This document shows positions 40,424-48,410 of a DNA stretch of 53,299 bases, one piece after another. The first letter of the stretch is position 1. Each line of letters begins with the position of its first letter. Made by a program: the position numbers and the translations under genes. A model generated the notes under the pieces. It saw only the letters and a program-made list of their open reading frames with translations, was not told where the DNA came from and ran no database searches. Origin of the DNA: Bacteroidales bacterium (GTDB taxonomy: Bacteria > Bacteroidota > Bacteroidia > Bacteroidales > Bacteroidaceae). Location of the stretch: positions 1-53,299 of the forward strand of contig SFIS01000005.1 of the NCBI GenBank assembly GCA_004555245.1. Reading direction: 5' to 3'.

Positions 40424-43165
40424 TCAGAAGGTGTAAACGGCTGTTATGCCTATGTTGCGTCCGGGCTTGTACTGCTTGGTGACCTGCTCCACCTCCTTCT
40501 CCGTGCCGTCTTTCGTCTTTGTCTCGGCAAACTGCTTGTAGCTCACTTTCTGTGCCAGAAGGTCGCGTATGTTGGCTTTCAGCTCGAAGTGCTTGCCTAT
40601 CTTCTGCGACACGGCGAGGTCAATCACGTCCCTCGGCATCTCGTAGCTGTCAGGCACACGGGCGTTCTCGTCGCTGCCTGTCGTGCCTTCGCTCCTGCCC
40701 ACACCGATGATGCGCTTGCCTATGCGGTTGTAGAGCAGCGAGACGTTCAGACGGTTGCTGGGGTGGGTGTAGAACAGACCCGCATTGACGAGATAAGGCG
40801 ACTGACCCTGCATCGGGCGATTCTCGTGAAGCGAGTTGTCGTCAAACTTCACACGCGAGTATATCAGTGTGCCGTTAAGCGAGAGCGAGAAGTCTGGCAT
40901 GCCGATGAAGTCGAGCCGCTTGCGTATGTCAAGTTCCACACCGACATTGTCGGCACTCTTGGCGTTCTCGTAAGAATAGACCAGGCTTGTGCCGCCCGCC
41001 ACGGTGTAAGTCCATTCTATCGGGTTGGAGAAATGCTTGTAGAAGGCGGCGAGACTGATCATCTCGCCCTTCGAGGGATATATCTCATAACGGAGGTCGA
41101 TGTTCTGGACGTAGCACGACTTCAGGTCAACATTGCCCTGAACATGAGAGGCGAGGTCGAAATCGTAGTAAACCGAGGGCGACACCTCGCGGAACTCCGG
41201 ACGGTTGACCGACTTGCCGTAGGCAAGGCGAAGCTGCTGCAGGCGGTTGATGTGGAACGTCGTGTTGAGCGAAGGGAAGATGTCGTTGCTGCGGTAGAAA
41301 CGGCTCTGCCAGCTCTCGACATCGTCGCGCGAGTTCGTGATCAGCTCCATGCTGTTGTGCTCGTAGCGTACGCCGGCATTAACATCCCACCGCCCGAGAG
41401 GCACGACGGCTGAGACGTAGCCCGCACCGAGAAGGTTGTTGCCCTTGTAGTTGTTGCGCATGCACTTCTCTTCGATGAGATACAGCTTGTCGTCGCCGAA
41501 ATACTGCTCGTCAGACAGCAGCTCCGTCATGTCCATCGTGCGGAAGTCGGCGGGCAGGTTGTTCTCTTCCATGTTCCAGCTGTAGATGAACTGGCGCGTC
41601 GTGTATTTGCGGCTGCGGTATTCGCCGTAGGCTCCCACCTTCAAGTCCATGAAACTGAAGGTGTGGCTGTCGCTGACATTAACCGATGCGATGTGCTCGC
41701 CGAGTTTCGTGAACTCACGGTTGATCTCGTTTCCGGCAGTGAGCATCATCGTGCCACGCTCAAGAGCGTCGTCGATGGTGTAGCGCCGGCGGTCGGGCAT
41801 CAATCTGTTGGCAAACGAGTAGCTGCCGCTCCATTCTATCTGGTCGTTGTCGAAGGCGTGCTTGCCTGTCAGCTGCGTGTTGGTGGTCAGACGGCTGCGG
41901 TAGTAGTATTCTGCACCCGTCTCGTTGTCTGACTGGGCGTTTATGCCGCTTCGGTCTGTATATCGGCGGTTTGTCAGGTTGTTGACGATATTCTTCAGCT
42001 CATATTTGTGTCTGCCCGAAGGCGAGAGCAGGGCGAGGTTGAGCATGCCGCCGAGACGGCTGTTGCGGTTGTACTGGTTGTCGGTTGACTGCCGCAGATA
42101 GTTGCTGCGGTCGTTGGCGGCGTCATACACGCCATAGAGATTGTTCGTCATGTCGGTGTATGTGCGCGCCTCGTCGGTGTAGCTCACCGCTCCTACCATG
42201 CCGAACTTCATCTTCCCGAAGTTGCGGCGGAGGCTCCAGTCGCCCGACAGCTTCAGGTCGCCCCAGGGCGTCACGTCCTTCACGCGCCAGTCGTTGTTCA
42301 GCCCGCTGCCCGTCAGCGACACGTCGCCGGCAGGAGGGAACGTGCCGCTGTGATGCGCACGCTTCGCAGTCCTGAAAGATGTAGAGCTGTTCATGCTGAA
42401 GCCCGCAGAGGCGGAGAGGCTGTTTGCTGACGGGATGTCCTTTGTCCTGATCTGGATGAAACCGCCGCTGAAGTCGGCCGGATATTCCGCATTGGGCGAT
42501 TTCACTATCACGAGATTGTCTATCTGGCTGCTCGGTATGATGTCGAAAGAGAAAGCGCGGGCGTCCGCCTCGGAACTCGGCACCGCACCGCCGTTCACCC
42601 ATACATTGTTATATCGTTGCGACAAGCCGCGAACCATCACAAACTTGTCGTCGATGATGCTGATGCCCGGCACGCGGCGTATCACCTCTCCCGCATTGCT
42701 GTCCTGCGAACGCTTGATTTCCTGGGCAGAGATGTTGCTCACAACCATGTTGCTCAGCTTCGCCGCCTCTATCATCGCCGCGTCCGTGTTCTGCCGCGAC
42801 ATGCCCGTCACGGTCACTTCGCCCAGCGTCTGGCGGTCTTCTTCCATCTCCACGACAGTCTCAGCGGCATCCTCGGCATCCTTCGCCGCCACGTTGTCAA
42901 CCAGCGTTGTCCTGTAGGCGAGATAGCTCACCTGCAACGTGTATCTGCCTTTCGCAAGTCCCGTGAAGCGGAAACGTCCCTCCGCGTCTGTCACTGCGCC
43001 TTCCTTGCCTAACATCACTGTAGCACCTATCAGAGCCTCGCCGCTCGCCTTGTCAACGACCTTGCCCTTGATATCGGCGGCAAGGGCGGCGGACGAAAGA
43101 AGCAGCAACACTGCCGATGCTGCCAGTCGGGTCATCCTGAAATGTCTTCTTTTGTCTTCTGTCAT
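40424..43165 (-). CDS. TonB-dependent outer-membrane receptor with carboxypeptidase D-like N-terminal domain
   Basis: A 913-residue outer-membrane transporter. A signal peptide (ending near ALAAD, residue 30) is followed by a carboxypeptidase-D regulatory-like beta-sandwich (about 31-110; IKGKVVDKASGEALIGATVMLG), a plug domain (about 120-250; VIRRVPGISIIDDKFVMVRGLSQRYNNVWVNG) and a 22-strand barrel ending in GITAVYTF. No SusD-type gene follows; instead a beta-helix lipoprotein does, so it is not a classical SusCD glycan pair. Substrate unknown (peptide, metal complex or glycan). The start may be at 43165 or at 43135 (MTRLAASAVLLLLSSAALA). Confidence 0.88.
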   Translation of the reverse strand: MTEDKRRHFRMTRLAASAVLLLLSSAALAADIKGKVVDKASGEALIGATVMLGKEGAVTDAEGRFRFTGLAKGRYTLQVSYLAYRTTLVDNVAAKDAEDAAETVVEMEEDRQTLGEVTVTGMSRQNTDAAMIEAAKLSNMVVSNISAQEIKRSQDSNAGEVIRRVPGISIIDDKFVMVRGLSQRYNNVWVNGGAVPSSEADARAFSFDIIPSSQIDNLVIVKSPNAEYPADFSGGFIQIRTKDIPSANSLSASAGFSMNSSTSFRTAKRAHHSGTFPPAGDVSLTGSGLNNDWRVKDVTPWGDLKLSGDWSLRRNFGKMKFGMVGAVSYTDEARTYTDMTNNLYGVYDAANDRSNYLRQSTDNQYNRNSRLGGMLNLALLSPSGRHKYELKNIVNNLTNRRYTDRSGINAQSDNETGAEYYYRSRLTTNTQLTGKHAFDNDQIEWSGSYSFANRLMPDRRRYTIDDALERGTMMLTAGNEINREFTKLGEHIASVNVSDSHTFSFMDLKVGAYGEYRSRKYTTRQFIYSWNMEENNLPADFRTMDMTELLSDEQYFGDDKLYLIEEKCMRNNYKGNNLLGAGYVSAVVPLGRWDVNAGVRYEHNSMELITNSRDDVESWQSRFYRSNDIFPSLNTTFHINRLQQLRLAYGKSVNRPEFREVSPSVYYDFDLASHVQGNVDLKSCYVQNIDLRYEIYPSKGEMISLAAFYKHFSNPIEWTYTVAGGTSLVYSYENAKSADNVGVELDIRKRLDFIGMPDFSLSLNGTLIYSRVKFDDNSLHENRPMQGQSPYLVNAGLFYTHPSNRLNVSLLYNRIGKRIIGVGRSEGTTGSDENARVPDSYEMPRDVIDLAVSQKIGKHFELKANIRDLLAQKVSYKQFAETKTKDGTEKEVEQVTKQYKPGRNIGITAVYTF

Positions 43166-43201
43166 ACTTTCTGTTCTAACATGCCTTTTTGATTACGGCT
43201 G

Positions 43202-43209
43202 CAAAATTA
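43202..43209 (-). promoter_or_regulatory. -7 promoter element of the TonB receptor unit
   Basis: Plus-strand CAAAATTA is TAATTTTG on the minus strand, 37 bases before the start at 43165. No clear -33 box. Confidence 0.55.
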
Positions 43210-43387
43210 CACCAATCGTGTTACATGAAAGTGACAACAGTGTTACCATACTGCTACAATGAATTTCCCCGTCTGCACCATACCCGCCTTCTGCCTGCAT
43301 CCCTTCACTGAAACGATTCTGTCTCCCTACTGTTATAAAAAATATGAAAAGAGTTTGCGAAACGCCGTCTTTTACCGCCGAAAACAT

Positions 43388-43395
43388 TACTTTTG
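43388..43395 (+). promoter_or_regulatory. -7 promoter element of the HExxH protein gene
   Basis: TACTTTTG on the plus strand, 115 bases before the start codon at 43510; the nearest TTTG (43354-43357) is 30 bases upstream, too far for a standard -33 box. Confidence 0.45.
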
Positions 43396-43509
43396 CATAC
43401 TGAACATCCTCCCTGCGCCCGCCCCGCATCGCAATCTGCGGCTCCGGACACATCGCACGGACGCCTGGCCGGCATTCTCCACCGGTGGGCGGCATAACAG
43501 TCAGACATC

Positions 43510-43833
43510 ATGAAAATCATCTTCAACCGTTTCATTCCGTTGCGCGGCTACGACGCCGTCAATCTCTTCGGCGTCTGTTTCGTGCGCCGCGGATGCACGC
43601 CCGACAGCCTCATGCTCAACCACGAGGCCATACACACTGCGCAGATGAAAGAGATGGGCTATGTGTTTTTCTATCTTTGGTATGTCGCCGAGTGGATGGT
43701 GAGGCTCTGCATGAAAGGCAATGCCTACCGCAACATCTCTTTCGAGCGCGAAGCGTATGCCCACGAACGACACACCGGCTATCTCGCCTCGCGCCGGCAC
43801 TACGCCTGGCTCCGATATATAAAGATGAGGTGA
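43510..43833 (+). CDS. Small HExxH-motif protein, putative metalloprotease-like
   Basis: A 107-residue protein I do not recognise as a characterised family. It contains LNHEAIHTAQMKEMG (about 36-50), a HExxH zinc-binding motif, and 30 residues later FEREAYAHERHTGYL (about 77-91), where a third Glu ligand could lie, the arrangement of gluzincin-type metallopeptidases. Between them is an aromatic hydrophobic segment VFFYLWYVAEWMVRL that could contact a membrane. The protein is basic and has no signal peptide. It is complete, with its own putative promoter. Enzymatic activity is an inference from the motif only. Confidence 0.7.
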   Translation: MKIIFNRFIPLRGYDAVNLFGVCFVRRGCTPDSLMLNHEAIHTAQMKEMGYVFFYLWYVAEWMVRLCMKGNAYRNISFEREAYAHERHTGYLASRRHYAWLRYIKMR

Positions 43834-43985
43834 ATGCATAACTGAAGAATGTCCTGCCTCATGCAAACGAATGCTTGGCTATACAATAAAGAATGTCCTG
43901 CCTGTCCCGGTGCAGCCTTTGGCAACACGTTTCGTGACATGTCGGGCATCCGCTCTCGTTCTCCTCTCCTTCAAAAATGTTTAAA

Positions 43986-44021
43986 CAAAAAAAAGAGACA
44001 GAAGCATTTGCTCCTGTCTCT
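43986..44021 (-). terminator. Terminator of tRNA-Lys
   Basis: AGAGACAG (43994-44001) pairs with CTGTCTCT (44014-44021); on the minus strand a run of eight or more T follows. It begins only 4 bases after the tRNA 3' end. Confidence 0.92.
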
Positions 44022-44024
44022 ATG

Positions 44025-44097
44025 TGATCCGCTTGGGGCTCGAACCCAAGACCCCAACATTAAAAGTGTTGTGCTCTACCAACTGAGCTAGCGGATC
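44025..44097 (-). tRNA. tRNA-Lys (anticodon TTT)
   Basis: Read on the minus strand: acceptor GATCCGC/GCGGATC with discriminator A, D-arm GCTC-AGTTGGTA-GAGC, anticodon stem CAACA/TGTTG with loop CTTTTAA (anticodon TTT), and T-arm CTTGG-GTTCGAG-CCCAAG. All arms pair. CCA is not encoded. A -7 element (TACCTTTG, minus strand, 44127-44134) is 30 bases upstream. Confidence 0.96.
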
Positions 44098-44126
44098 TCC
44101 GATGTGCTTTATCTTAAAAGCGGGTG

Positions 44127-44134
44127 CAAAGGTA
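44127..44134 (-). promoter_or_regulatory. -7 promoter element of tRNA-Lys
   Basis: Plus-strand CAAAGGTA is TACCTTTG on the minus strand; TTTC (44154-44157) lies 19 bases upstream as a one-mismatch -33 box. Confidence 0.65.
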
Positions 44135-44244
44135 CGCTTTTTTTGCGATATACGAAAGGAAACGGGCTTTTATTTAATACACGTTAACACTTCCTGCTAC
44201 CTTCCGTAACTTCTTCGCCTATGCTGCCGTATTAATGCGAGACA

Positions 44245-45069
44245 TCATTCTTCCGGTGTCTCTGAGCTTTTCTTGCGTATTGTGCGGCGCTTCTTGGGTT
44301 TGTCTTCTCCTGCGGCAGAGAGTTTCACGCCTGCCAGTTCCGGATCGACGAGAATGCGTCCGCAGTATTCGCAAACGATGATTTTCTTGTGCATCTTGAT
44401 GTCGAGCTGTCTCTGTGGCGGTATTTTGTTGAAGCAGCCGCCGCAAGCGTCACGCTGCACATAGACTACGCCGAGGCCGTTGCGTGCGTTTTTGCGGATG
44501 CGTTTGAAGCTCTGCAGGAGGCGTGCCTCTATGCGCAGCTCGATGTCGTCGGCTTTCTCGCGAAGCTGTTCTTCTTCGGCGCGTGTCTCTTCCATTATCT
44601 CGTCGAGTTCGGCACGCTTGGATTCGAGGTCTTTCTTGCGCTCTTCCATTGCCTGCTGGGCCCTGCTGCGGTCCTGTGTGCGTTCGCTCACCTTCACCTG
44701 GGCTTCTTTTATCTTCTTCTCGCAGAGCTGTATCTCGAGGTTCTGGAATTCGATTTCCTTTGTCAGCGTGTCATATTCGCGGTTGTTGCGAACGGTGTCG
44801 AGCTGCTGCTTGTAGCGCTCGACGCTCTCTTTCGCCAGTTCTATGTCGTTGCGTTTCTGCGAGACGGCTTTCTGGAACTCCTCTATCTCGGCTGTGATTT
44901 TCTCGATACGGGTTGCAAGGCCTGCCACTTCGTCTTCGAGGTCTTCAACTTCGAGAGGCAGTTCGCCGCGCAGGGCTTTCTTCTCGTCGATTGCTGACAA
45001 TGTTGTCTGGAGCTGATAGAGAGCCTTGAGCTTCTCCTCAACGGTCATGTCCTTTGTTTTCTTTGCCAT
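44245..45069 (-). CDS. Coiled-coil protein with C4 zinc ribbon
   Basis: A 274-residue cytoplasmic protein. Residues 10-185 form a long heptad-rich, Glu/Lys-rich coiled coil, and residues 199-241 form a zinc ribbon with Cys ligands in ACGGCFNKIPPQ and VCEYCGRIL. A basic tail (KPKKRRTIRKK) follows. This is the architecture of the C4-type zinc ribbon family (COG1579; e.g. HP0958 and chlamydial CT398), whose members have been linked to RNA binding and secretion-related complexes. The function in Bacteroidetes is unknown. It starts 91 bases after the Nif3-like gene and is often its neighbour in Bacteroidetes. Confidence 0.85.
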   Translation of the reverse strand: MAKKTKDMTVEEKLKALYQLQTTLSAIDEKKALRGELPLEVEDLEDEVAGLATRIEKITAEIEEFQKAVSQKRNDIELAKESVERYKQQLDTVRNNREYDTLTKEIEFQNLEIQLCEKKIKEAQVKVSERTQDRSRAQQAMEERKKDLESKRAELDEIMEETRAEEEQLREKADDIELRIEARLLQSFKRIRKNARNGLGVVYVQRDACGGCFNKIPPQRQLDIKMHKKIIVCEYCGRILVDPELAGVKLSAAGEDKPKKRRTIRKKSSETPEE

Positions 45070-45160
45070 AGTGTTGTATATGTTGTATTCTGTTTTGTCT
45101 TTTTTCCTGTTCTTGTTCTGGCTTTGTGCAGTCTCTGTTCTTGTTTTTCTCTTTGCTGTC

Positions 45161-45979
45161 CTACACCCAATACCGTATCGGGTTTGTTGTCCCGTGCTGG
45201 TGTATGGGGATTCCGGCGAAACGTCGTTCTATGATTTCCTGCATGAGTTGTGTCGTGAACTGCTCTGATTCGTAGTGTCCTATCACCATTATCTGTATCT
45301 CCTGTTCGGCTCCGAAATATTCGTGATAGTGCATCTCGCCCGTGATGAAGGCGTCGGCGTGTTGCCGTCTTGCCTCGTTCAGCAGGAAAGCTCCGGCTCC
45401 GCCGCATACTGCCACGGTCTGTATGTCTCTTTCGAGCAGTTCGTTTGTCATGCAGCAGTTGACGGAGAATGTCTTCTTGACGAGGCTGATGAAATCTTCT
45501 GCCTTCATTGGCTGCTCCAGTTTCCCGATTATGCCGCTGCCTCCTGTCAGTTGTCCGGCAGGTGTCAGTCCGCCGAACTTGTCGCTGACGGTGCGTGTGT
45601 CGGCGAGGAAGCGCACGTCGCACAGCCCGATCTTCTGCGCTATTTTGTGGTTGACGCCGTTGTTAGCGTTGTCGAGATTGGTGTGCATGGCTACGATGGC
45701 GATGTTGTGCTGTATCGCTTTCCACACTGTGCGCTGCACATAGTCGGCGTCACTGATTTGTTTCAGTCCTCTGAAGAGTAGGGGATGATGTGACACGACA
45801 AGGTTGCAGCCTTTGCGGATGGCATTCTCCACGACGTCTTCCGTCACGTCAAGACACAATAAAACCCCTGAGACGTCGGCCTCTGTCAGTCCTACCTGCA
45901 GACCAGCATTGTCGTAGCTTTCCTGCAAGGGCAGAGGCGCGAACTGTTCAAGGGCATCAAGAGCTTCCTTTATTTTCAC
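45161..45979 (-). CDS. Nif3-like dinuclear metal centre protein
   Basis: A 272-residue protein of the NIF3/YbgI family (GTP cyclohydrolase I type 2-like). Family landmarks: APLPLQESYDNAGLQVG (about 14-30), the metal-binding His pair in LVVSHHPLLF (about 60-69), MHTNLDNANNGVN (about 98-110) and the C-terminal HYHEYFGAEQEIQIMVIGHYESEQF (about 216-240). It has the short form without an inserted PII-like domain. The biochemical function is unsettled in the family. It has a full promoter at 46036-46067 and leads the zinc-ribbon gene. Confidence 0.9.
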   Translation of the reverse strand: MKIKEALDALEQFAPLPLQESYDNAGLQVGLTEADVSGVLLCLDVTEDVVENAIRKGCNLVVSHHPLLFRGLKQISDADYVQRTVWKAIQHNIAIVAMHTNLDNANNGVNHKIAQKIGLCDVRFLADTRTVSDKFGGLTPAGQLTGGSGIIGKLEQPMKAEDFISLVKKTFSVNCCMTNELLERDIQTVAVCGGAGAFLLNEARRQHADAFITGEMHYHEYFGAEQEIQIMVIGHYESEQFTTQLMQEIIERRFAGIPIHQHGTTNPIRYWV

Positions 45980-46035
45980 GCTTTTGTAGAGTGTATGTAT
46001 TGTTCTGATTCTTGTCTGTTGTGCAAATAACGCGG

Positions 46036-46067
46036 CAAAGTTACTACTTTTTGCTTACACCGGCAAA
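46036..46067 (-). promoter_or_regulatory. Promoter of the Nif3/zinc-ribbon unit
   Basis: On the minus strand TTTG (46064-46067), 20-base spacer, TAACTTTG (46036-46043): full consensus, 57 bases before the start. Confidence 0.8.
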
Positions 46068-46375
46068 CATCACGTTCACTTATTATGTTTTTTTAAATTA
46101 TGTGTAAACATTCAACTGCCTGTCCAAATAGGCTTTTGGAAGTGGGAGAAGGGGTGCAAAAGAAGCCTTGCGGCAGATGTTTGTCTGTCGGAATGGAGAT
46201 GTTGGGGTGTCTGAACAAGTGTTGAAATCCTTTTTTCGTGGCTTGCCTTTTGGGCGGTTGTGCGTATGTTGCTTTGTTGGCAGTATGATTCCGCAAAACG
46301 CATTTTGTGTTTCTGAAGTAAGAGCGTATCAAGAAAATCTACTCAGTGCGGTCAGTTGTTTTCGATTTTTCCGCG

Positions 46376-46383
46376 CGCAAAGT
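46376..46383 (-). promoter_or_regulatory. -7-like element facing gene-free DNA
   Basis: Plus-strand CAAAGTTA (TAACTTTG on minus) lies in the 46000-46493 gap and points into about 300 bases without a convincing gene (46068-46375). It could drive a small RNA or a long leader read into nif3. No good -33 box. Confidence 0.35.
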
Positions 46384-46493
46384 TAGCGAATAATTCAGAA
46401 ACGGTGTATTATGTACGCTTTCTTTTTCAAAAAACTTGCCATTTCTTGATTATTGTCAATTGTTTTCCGGCGTTTTGCTCTTGTCCGGTGATT

Positions 46494-46868
46494 TCAGCCT
46501 CTTGCCTTCGCCATGAAGCGTTGGCGGTCGATGACGAATCTCTCGTGTGTCGCTTCGCCAATCTTTCCCTTCTCGTCTTCCGCCACGATGTTGAATGTCA
46601 GCTTTCTTCCTTCTGCTGCTGTGAGAGTTGCGGTGGCTTTCACGCGGCATCCTTCTGTTGTCGGTCGTATGTGTGTTGCGTTTATCATGCTGCCTACGGT
46701 GCTCTCGTTGTCTGCCAGTTGTTGTGCGGCAGCGTTCATTGCGGCGTTCTCCATGAGTGCTATCATGGCTGGCGTGGCGAGTACAGGCAGGTCGCCGCTG
46801 CCTGCGTTTTCTGCAAGGTGCTGCTGTCCGACGGTCATTTCGGATGTGTATGTCAGTCCTGTTTCCAT
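46494..46868 (-). CDS. Thioesterase of the fluoroacetyl-CoA thioesterase-like (FlK) hot-dog family
   Basis: A 124-residue single hot-dog-fold protein. LPVLATPAMIALMENAAMNAA (about 28-48) and GSMINATHIRPTTEG (about 58-72) contain Thr, Glu and His residues at positions matching the catalytic Thr-Glu-His triad of FlK. These proteins hydrolyse acyl-CoA thioesters; the fluorinated substrate is specific to Streptomyces and not expected here. It lies 29 bases after the AmpG-like permease gene and is probably co-transcribed with it. The substrate is unknown. Confidence 0.83.
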   Translation of the reverse strand: METGLTYTSEMTVGQQHLAENAGSGDLPVLATPAMIALMENAAMNAAAQQLADNESTVGSMINATHIRPTTEGCRVKATATLTAAEGRKLTFNIVAEDEKGKIGEATHERFVIDRQRFMAKARG

Positions 46869-46897
46869 GTTTCTTCTTGCTTTGGTATGGTTTTGTG

Positions 46898-48223
46898 TTA
46901 GTTTTCCGGCTCTGTCAGATGCTCGTCCATGTCGTCCGTGTTGTCGTTCCTGCGTTTCCCGAACTGCGGGTCGAACTTTAGGAAAGCCGTCACGAGGAAT
47001 GTCACGGCGCAGCTTGCCATGACGATGATGAAGAACATTCGGTAGCCCACCGCGTCTTTTATGTATCCCGACACCATTCCGGGTAGCATCAGTCCCAAGT
47101 ATGAGATGCCGGTACAGACGGCGTAGTGTGATGTCTTGTAGGCTCCCTGGCTGTAGTAGAGCATATAGAGGGTGAGAGCAGTGAATCCGAGTCCGTATCC
47201 GAACTGCTCAATGAAAAGGCATGTGCTGACGATGAAGATGTCGGAAGTCAGTGTGTAGCTGAGTATGATATACACCACATCGGGCAGCGTGATGGCGCAA
47301 ACCATCGGCCACAGCCACCGTTTCATGCCGTCGCGGCTGACAAGGATGCCTCCCACTATGCCGCCGAGCAGCAGTCCGACAAGTCCTACCGTGCCGTTCG
47401 CCAGACCGTATTCCTGCGGCGACAGACCCAGTCCGCCGCTTGCGTTGGGGCGCATGAGAAAGGTCTTGGTCATGGTGTTGAGCAGTGCTTCGGGGAAACG
47501 GTAGAACAACAGGAACATCAGCACGGCGAGAGTCTCCTTCAGAGGGAACTTCGTGAAGTATGACACGAACATCTCGCGCAGCCCGCTTGCCACCTTGGCT
47601 ATGCTGCCTTCGGCCTGTCTGTCGTCTTTCGGGCGTGGCATGTTGATGCCGTGATAGAGCCATAGCGCTATGAAAAGCCCTGCCAGTCCGTAAAAGATGA
47701 GGCTCCAGGTGAATGCTATGCGGTTGCGGAAAAGCACCTGCAGCACTCCGGCAAGCGAGACGAGTACGCCGTTGCCGAATATCACAGCCACTCTGTAGAA
47801 CGTGTTTCGTATGCCCACGAACTTCGCCTGCTCGTGTTCGTTGAGTTCTATCATGTAGAATCCGTCAGCGGAGATGTCGTGTGTCGCACTTGCAAATGCC
47901 ATCACGAAGAAGAAGAACATCGTGCTCTGGAACCAGAACGCCGTCGGAATGGTGAACGCAATGCCCGCCAGCGCCGCTCCGATGAGCAGCTGCATAGCCG
48001 TCACCCACCACCGCTTTGTCTTCAGCAGATCGACAAACGGGCTCCACAGCGGCTTCACCACCCACGGCAGGGCGAGCCATCCTGTATAGAGACCGAGTTC
48101 GGCATCCGTCAGCCCCATCTGCATATACATCACCGCTGCCAGTCCCGTGACGAGGACATTGGGCAGACCTTCTGCGAAATAGAGCGTCGGCACCCACGCC
48201 CAAGGGTTTGTCTTTTTCGTCAT
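46898..48223 (-). CDS. AmpG-like MFS permease
   Basis: The start at 48223 (MTKKTNPWAWVPTLYFAEGLPN) gives 441 residues with about 12 membrane helices; the 48331 start would read through the promoter. YFAEGLPNVLVTGLAAVMYMQMGLTDAELGLYTGW is close to the AmpG/PAT signature, FASATHDISADGFYMIEL (about 108-125) is the conserved helix-4 stretch, and GLGFTALTLYMLYYSQG (about 343-359) lies in the C-terminal half. AmpG imports GlcNAc-anhydroMurNAc peptides from cell-wall turnover; acetyl-CoA transporters are the other branch. Substrate not fixed. Followed by a thioesterase gene after 29 bases. Confidence 0.85.
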   Translation of the reverse strand: MTKKTNPWAWVPTLYFAEGLPNVLVTGLAAVMYMQMGLTDAELGLYTGWLALPWVVKPLWSPFVDLLKTKRWWVTAMQLLIGAALAGIAFTIPTAFWFQSTMFFFFVMAFASATHDISADGFYMIELNEHEQAKFVGIRNTFYRVAVIFGNGVLVSLAGVLQVLFRNRIAFTWSLIFYGLAGLFIALWLYHGINMPRPKDDRQAEGSIAKVASGLREMFVSYFTKFPLKETLAVLMFLLFYRFPEALLNTMTKTFLMRPNASGGLGLSPQEYGLANGTVGLVGLLLGGIVGGILVSRDGMKRWLWPMVCAITLPDVVYIILSYTLTSDIFIVSTCLFIEQFGYGLGFTALTLYMLYYSQGAYKTSHYAVCTGISYLGLMLPGMVSGYIKDAVGYRMFFIIVMASCAVTFLVTAFLKFDPQFGKRRNDNTDDMDEHLTEPEN

Positions 48224-48276
48224 TGTTCTTCCTGTTCTTTGTTCCGGTTGTCTCCTTCGTGCGTTGAAATCAGGTG

Positions 48277-48284
48277 CAAAGTTA
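48277..48284 (-). promoter_or_regulatory. -7 promoter element of the AmpG-like gene
   Basis: Plus-strand CAAAGTTA (TAACTTTG on minus), 54 bases before the start at 48223. Confidence 0.6.
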
Positions 48285-48379
48285 CAAAAAAGGCTCTGGA
48301 TTTTATGTGCAGAGCGGCAAAAAAAAGCCATTCTGCCACTTTTTTATATAAAGAGACGGGCATTTTCAGTATTTTTTTG

Positions 48380-48387
48380 TAACTTTG
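48380..48387 (+). promoter_or_regulatory. -7 promoter element of the TPR-like/secG unit
   Basis: TAACTTTG on the plus strand, 24 bases before the start at 48411; divergent from the AmpG-like promoter 93 bases away. Confidence 0.65.
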
Positions 48388-48410
48388 CATCCTAATTCAC
48401 ACTGCACAAC

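Noticed and set aside
40424..43165. SusC of a classical SusCD glycan locus
   Set aside because: No SusD-type gene, glycoside hydrolase or hybrid sensor nearby; the partner is a beta-helix lipoprotein.
43915..43940. Terminator or repeat related to the CTTTGGCAAAG hairpins at 25.8 kb
   Set aside because: Only a short GCCTTTGGCAA match without the second arm; likely chance.
46093..46332. 79-codon ORF in the nif3 upstream gap
   Set aside because: Composition is unlike neighbouring genes, no motif, no start context; treated as non-coding.
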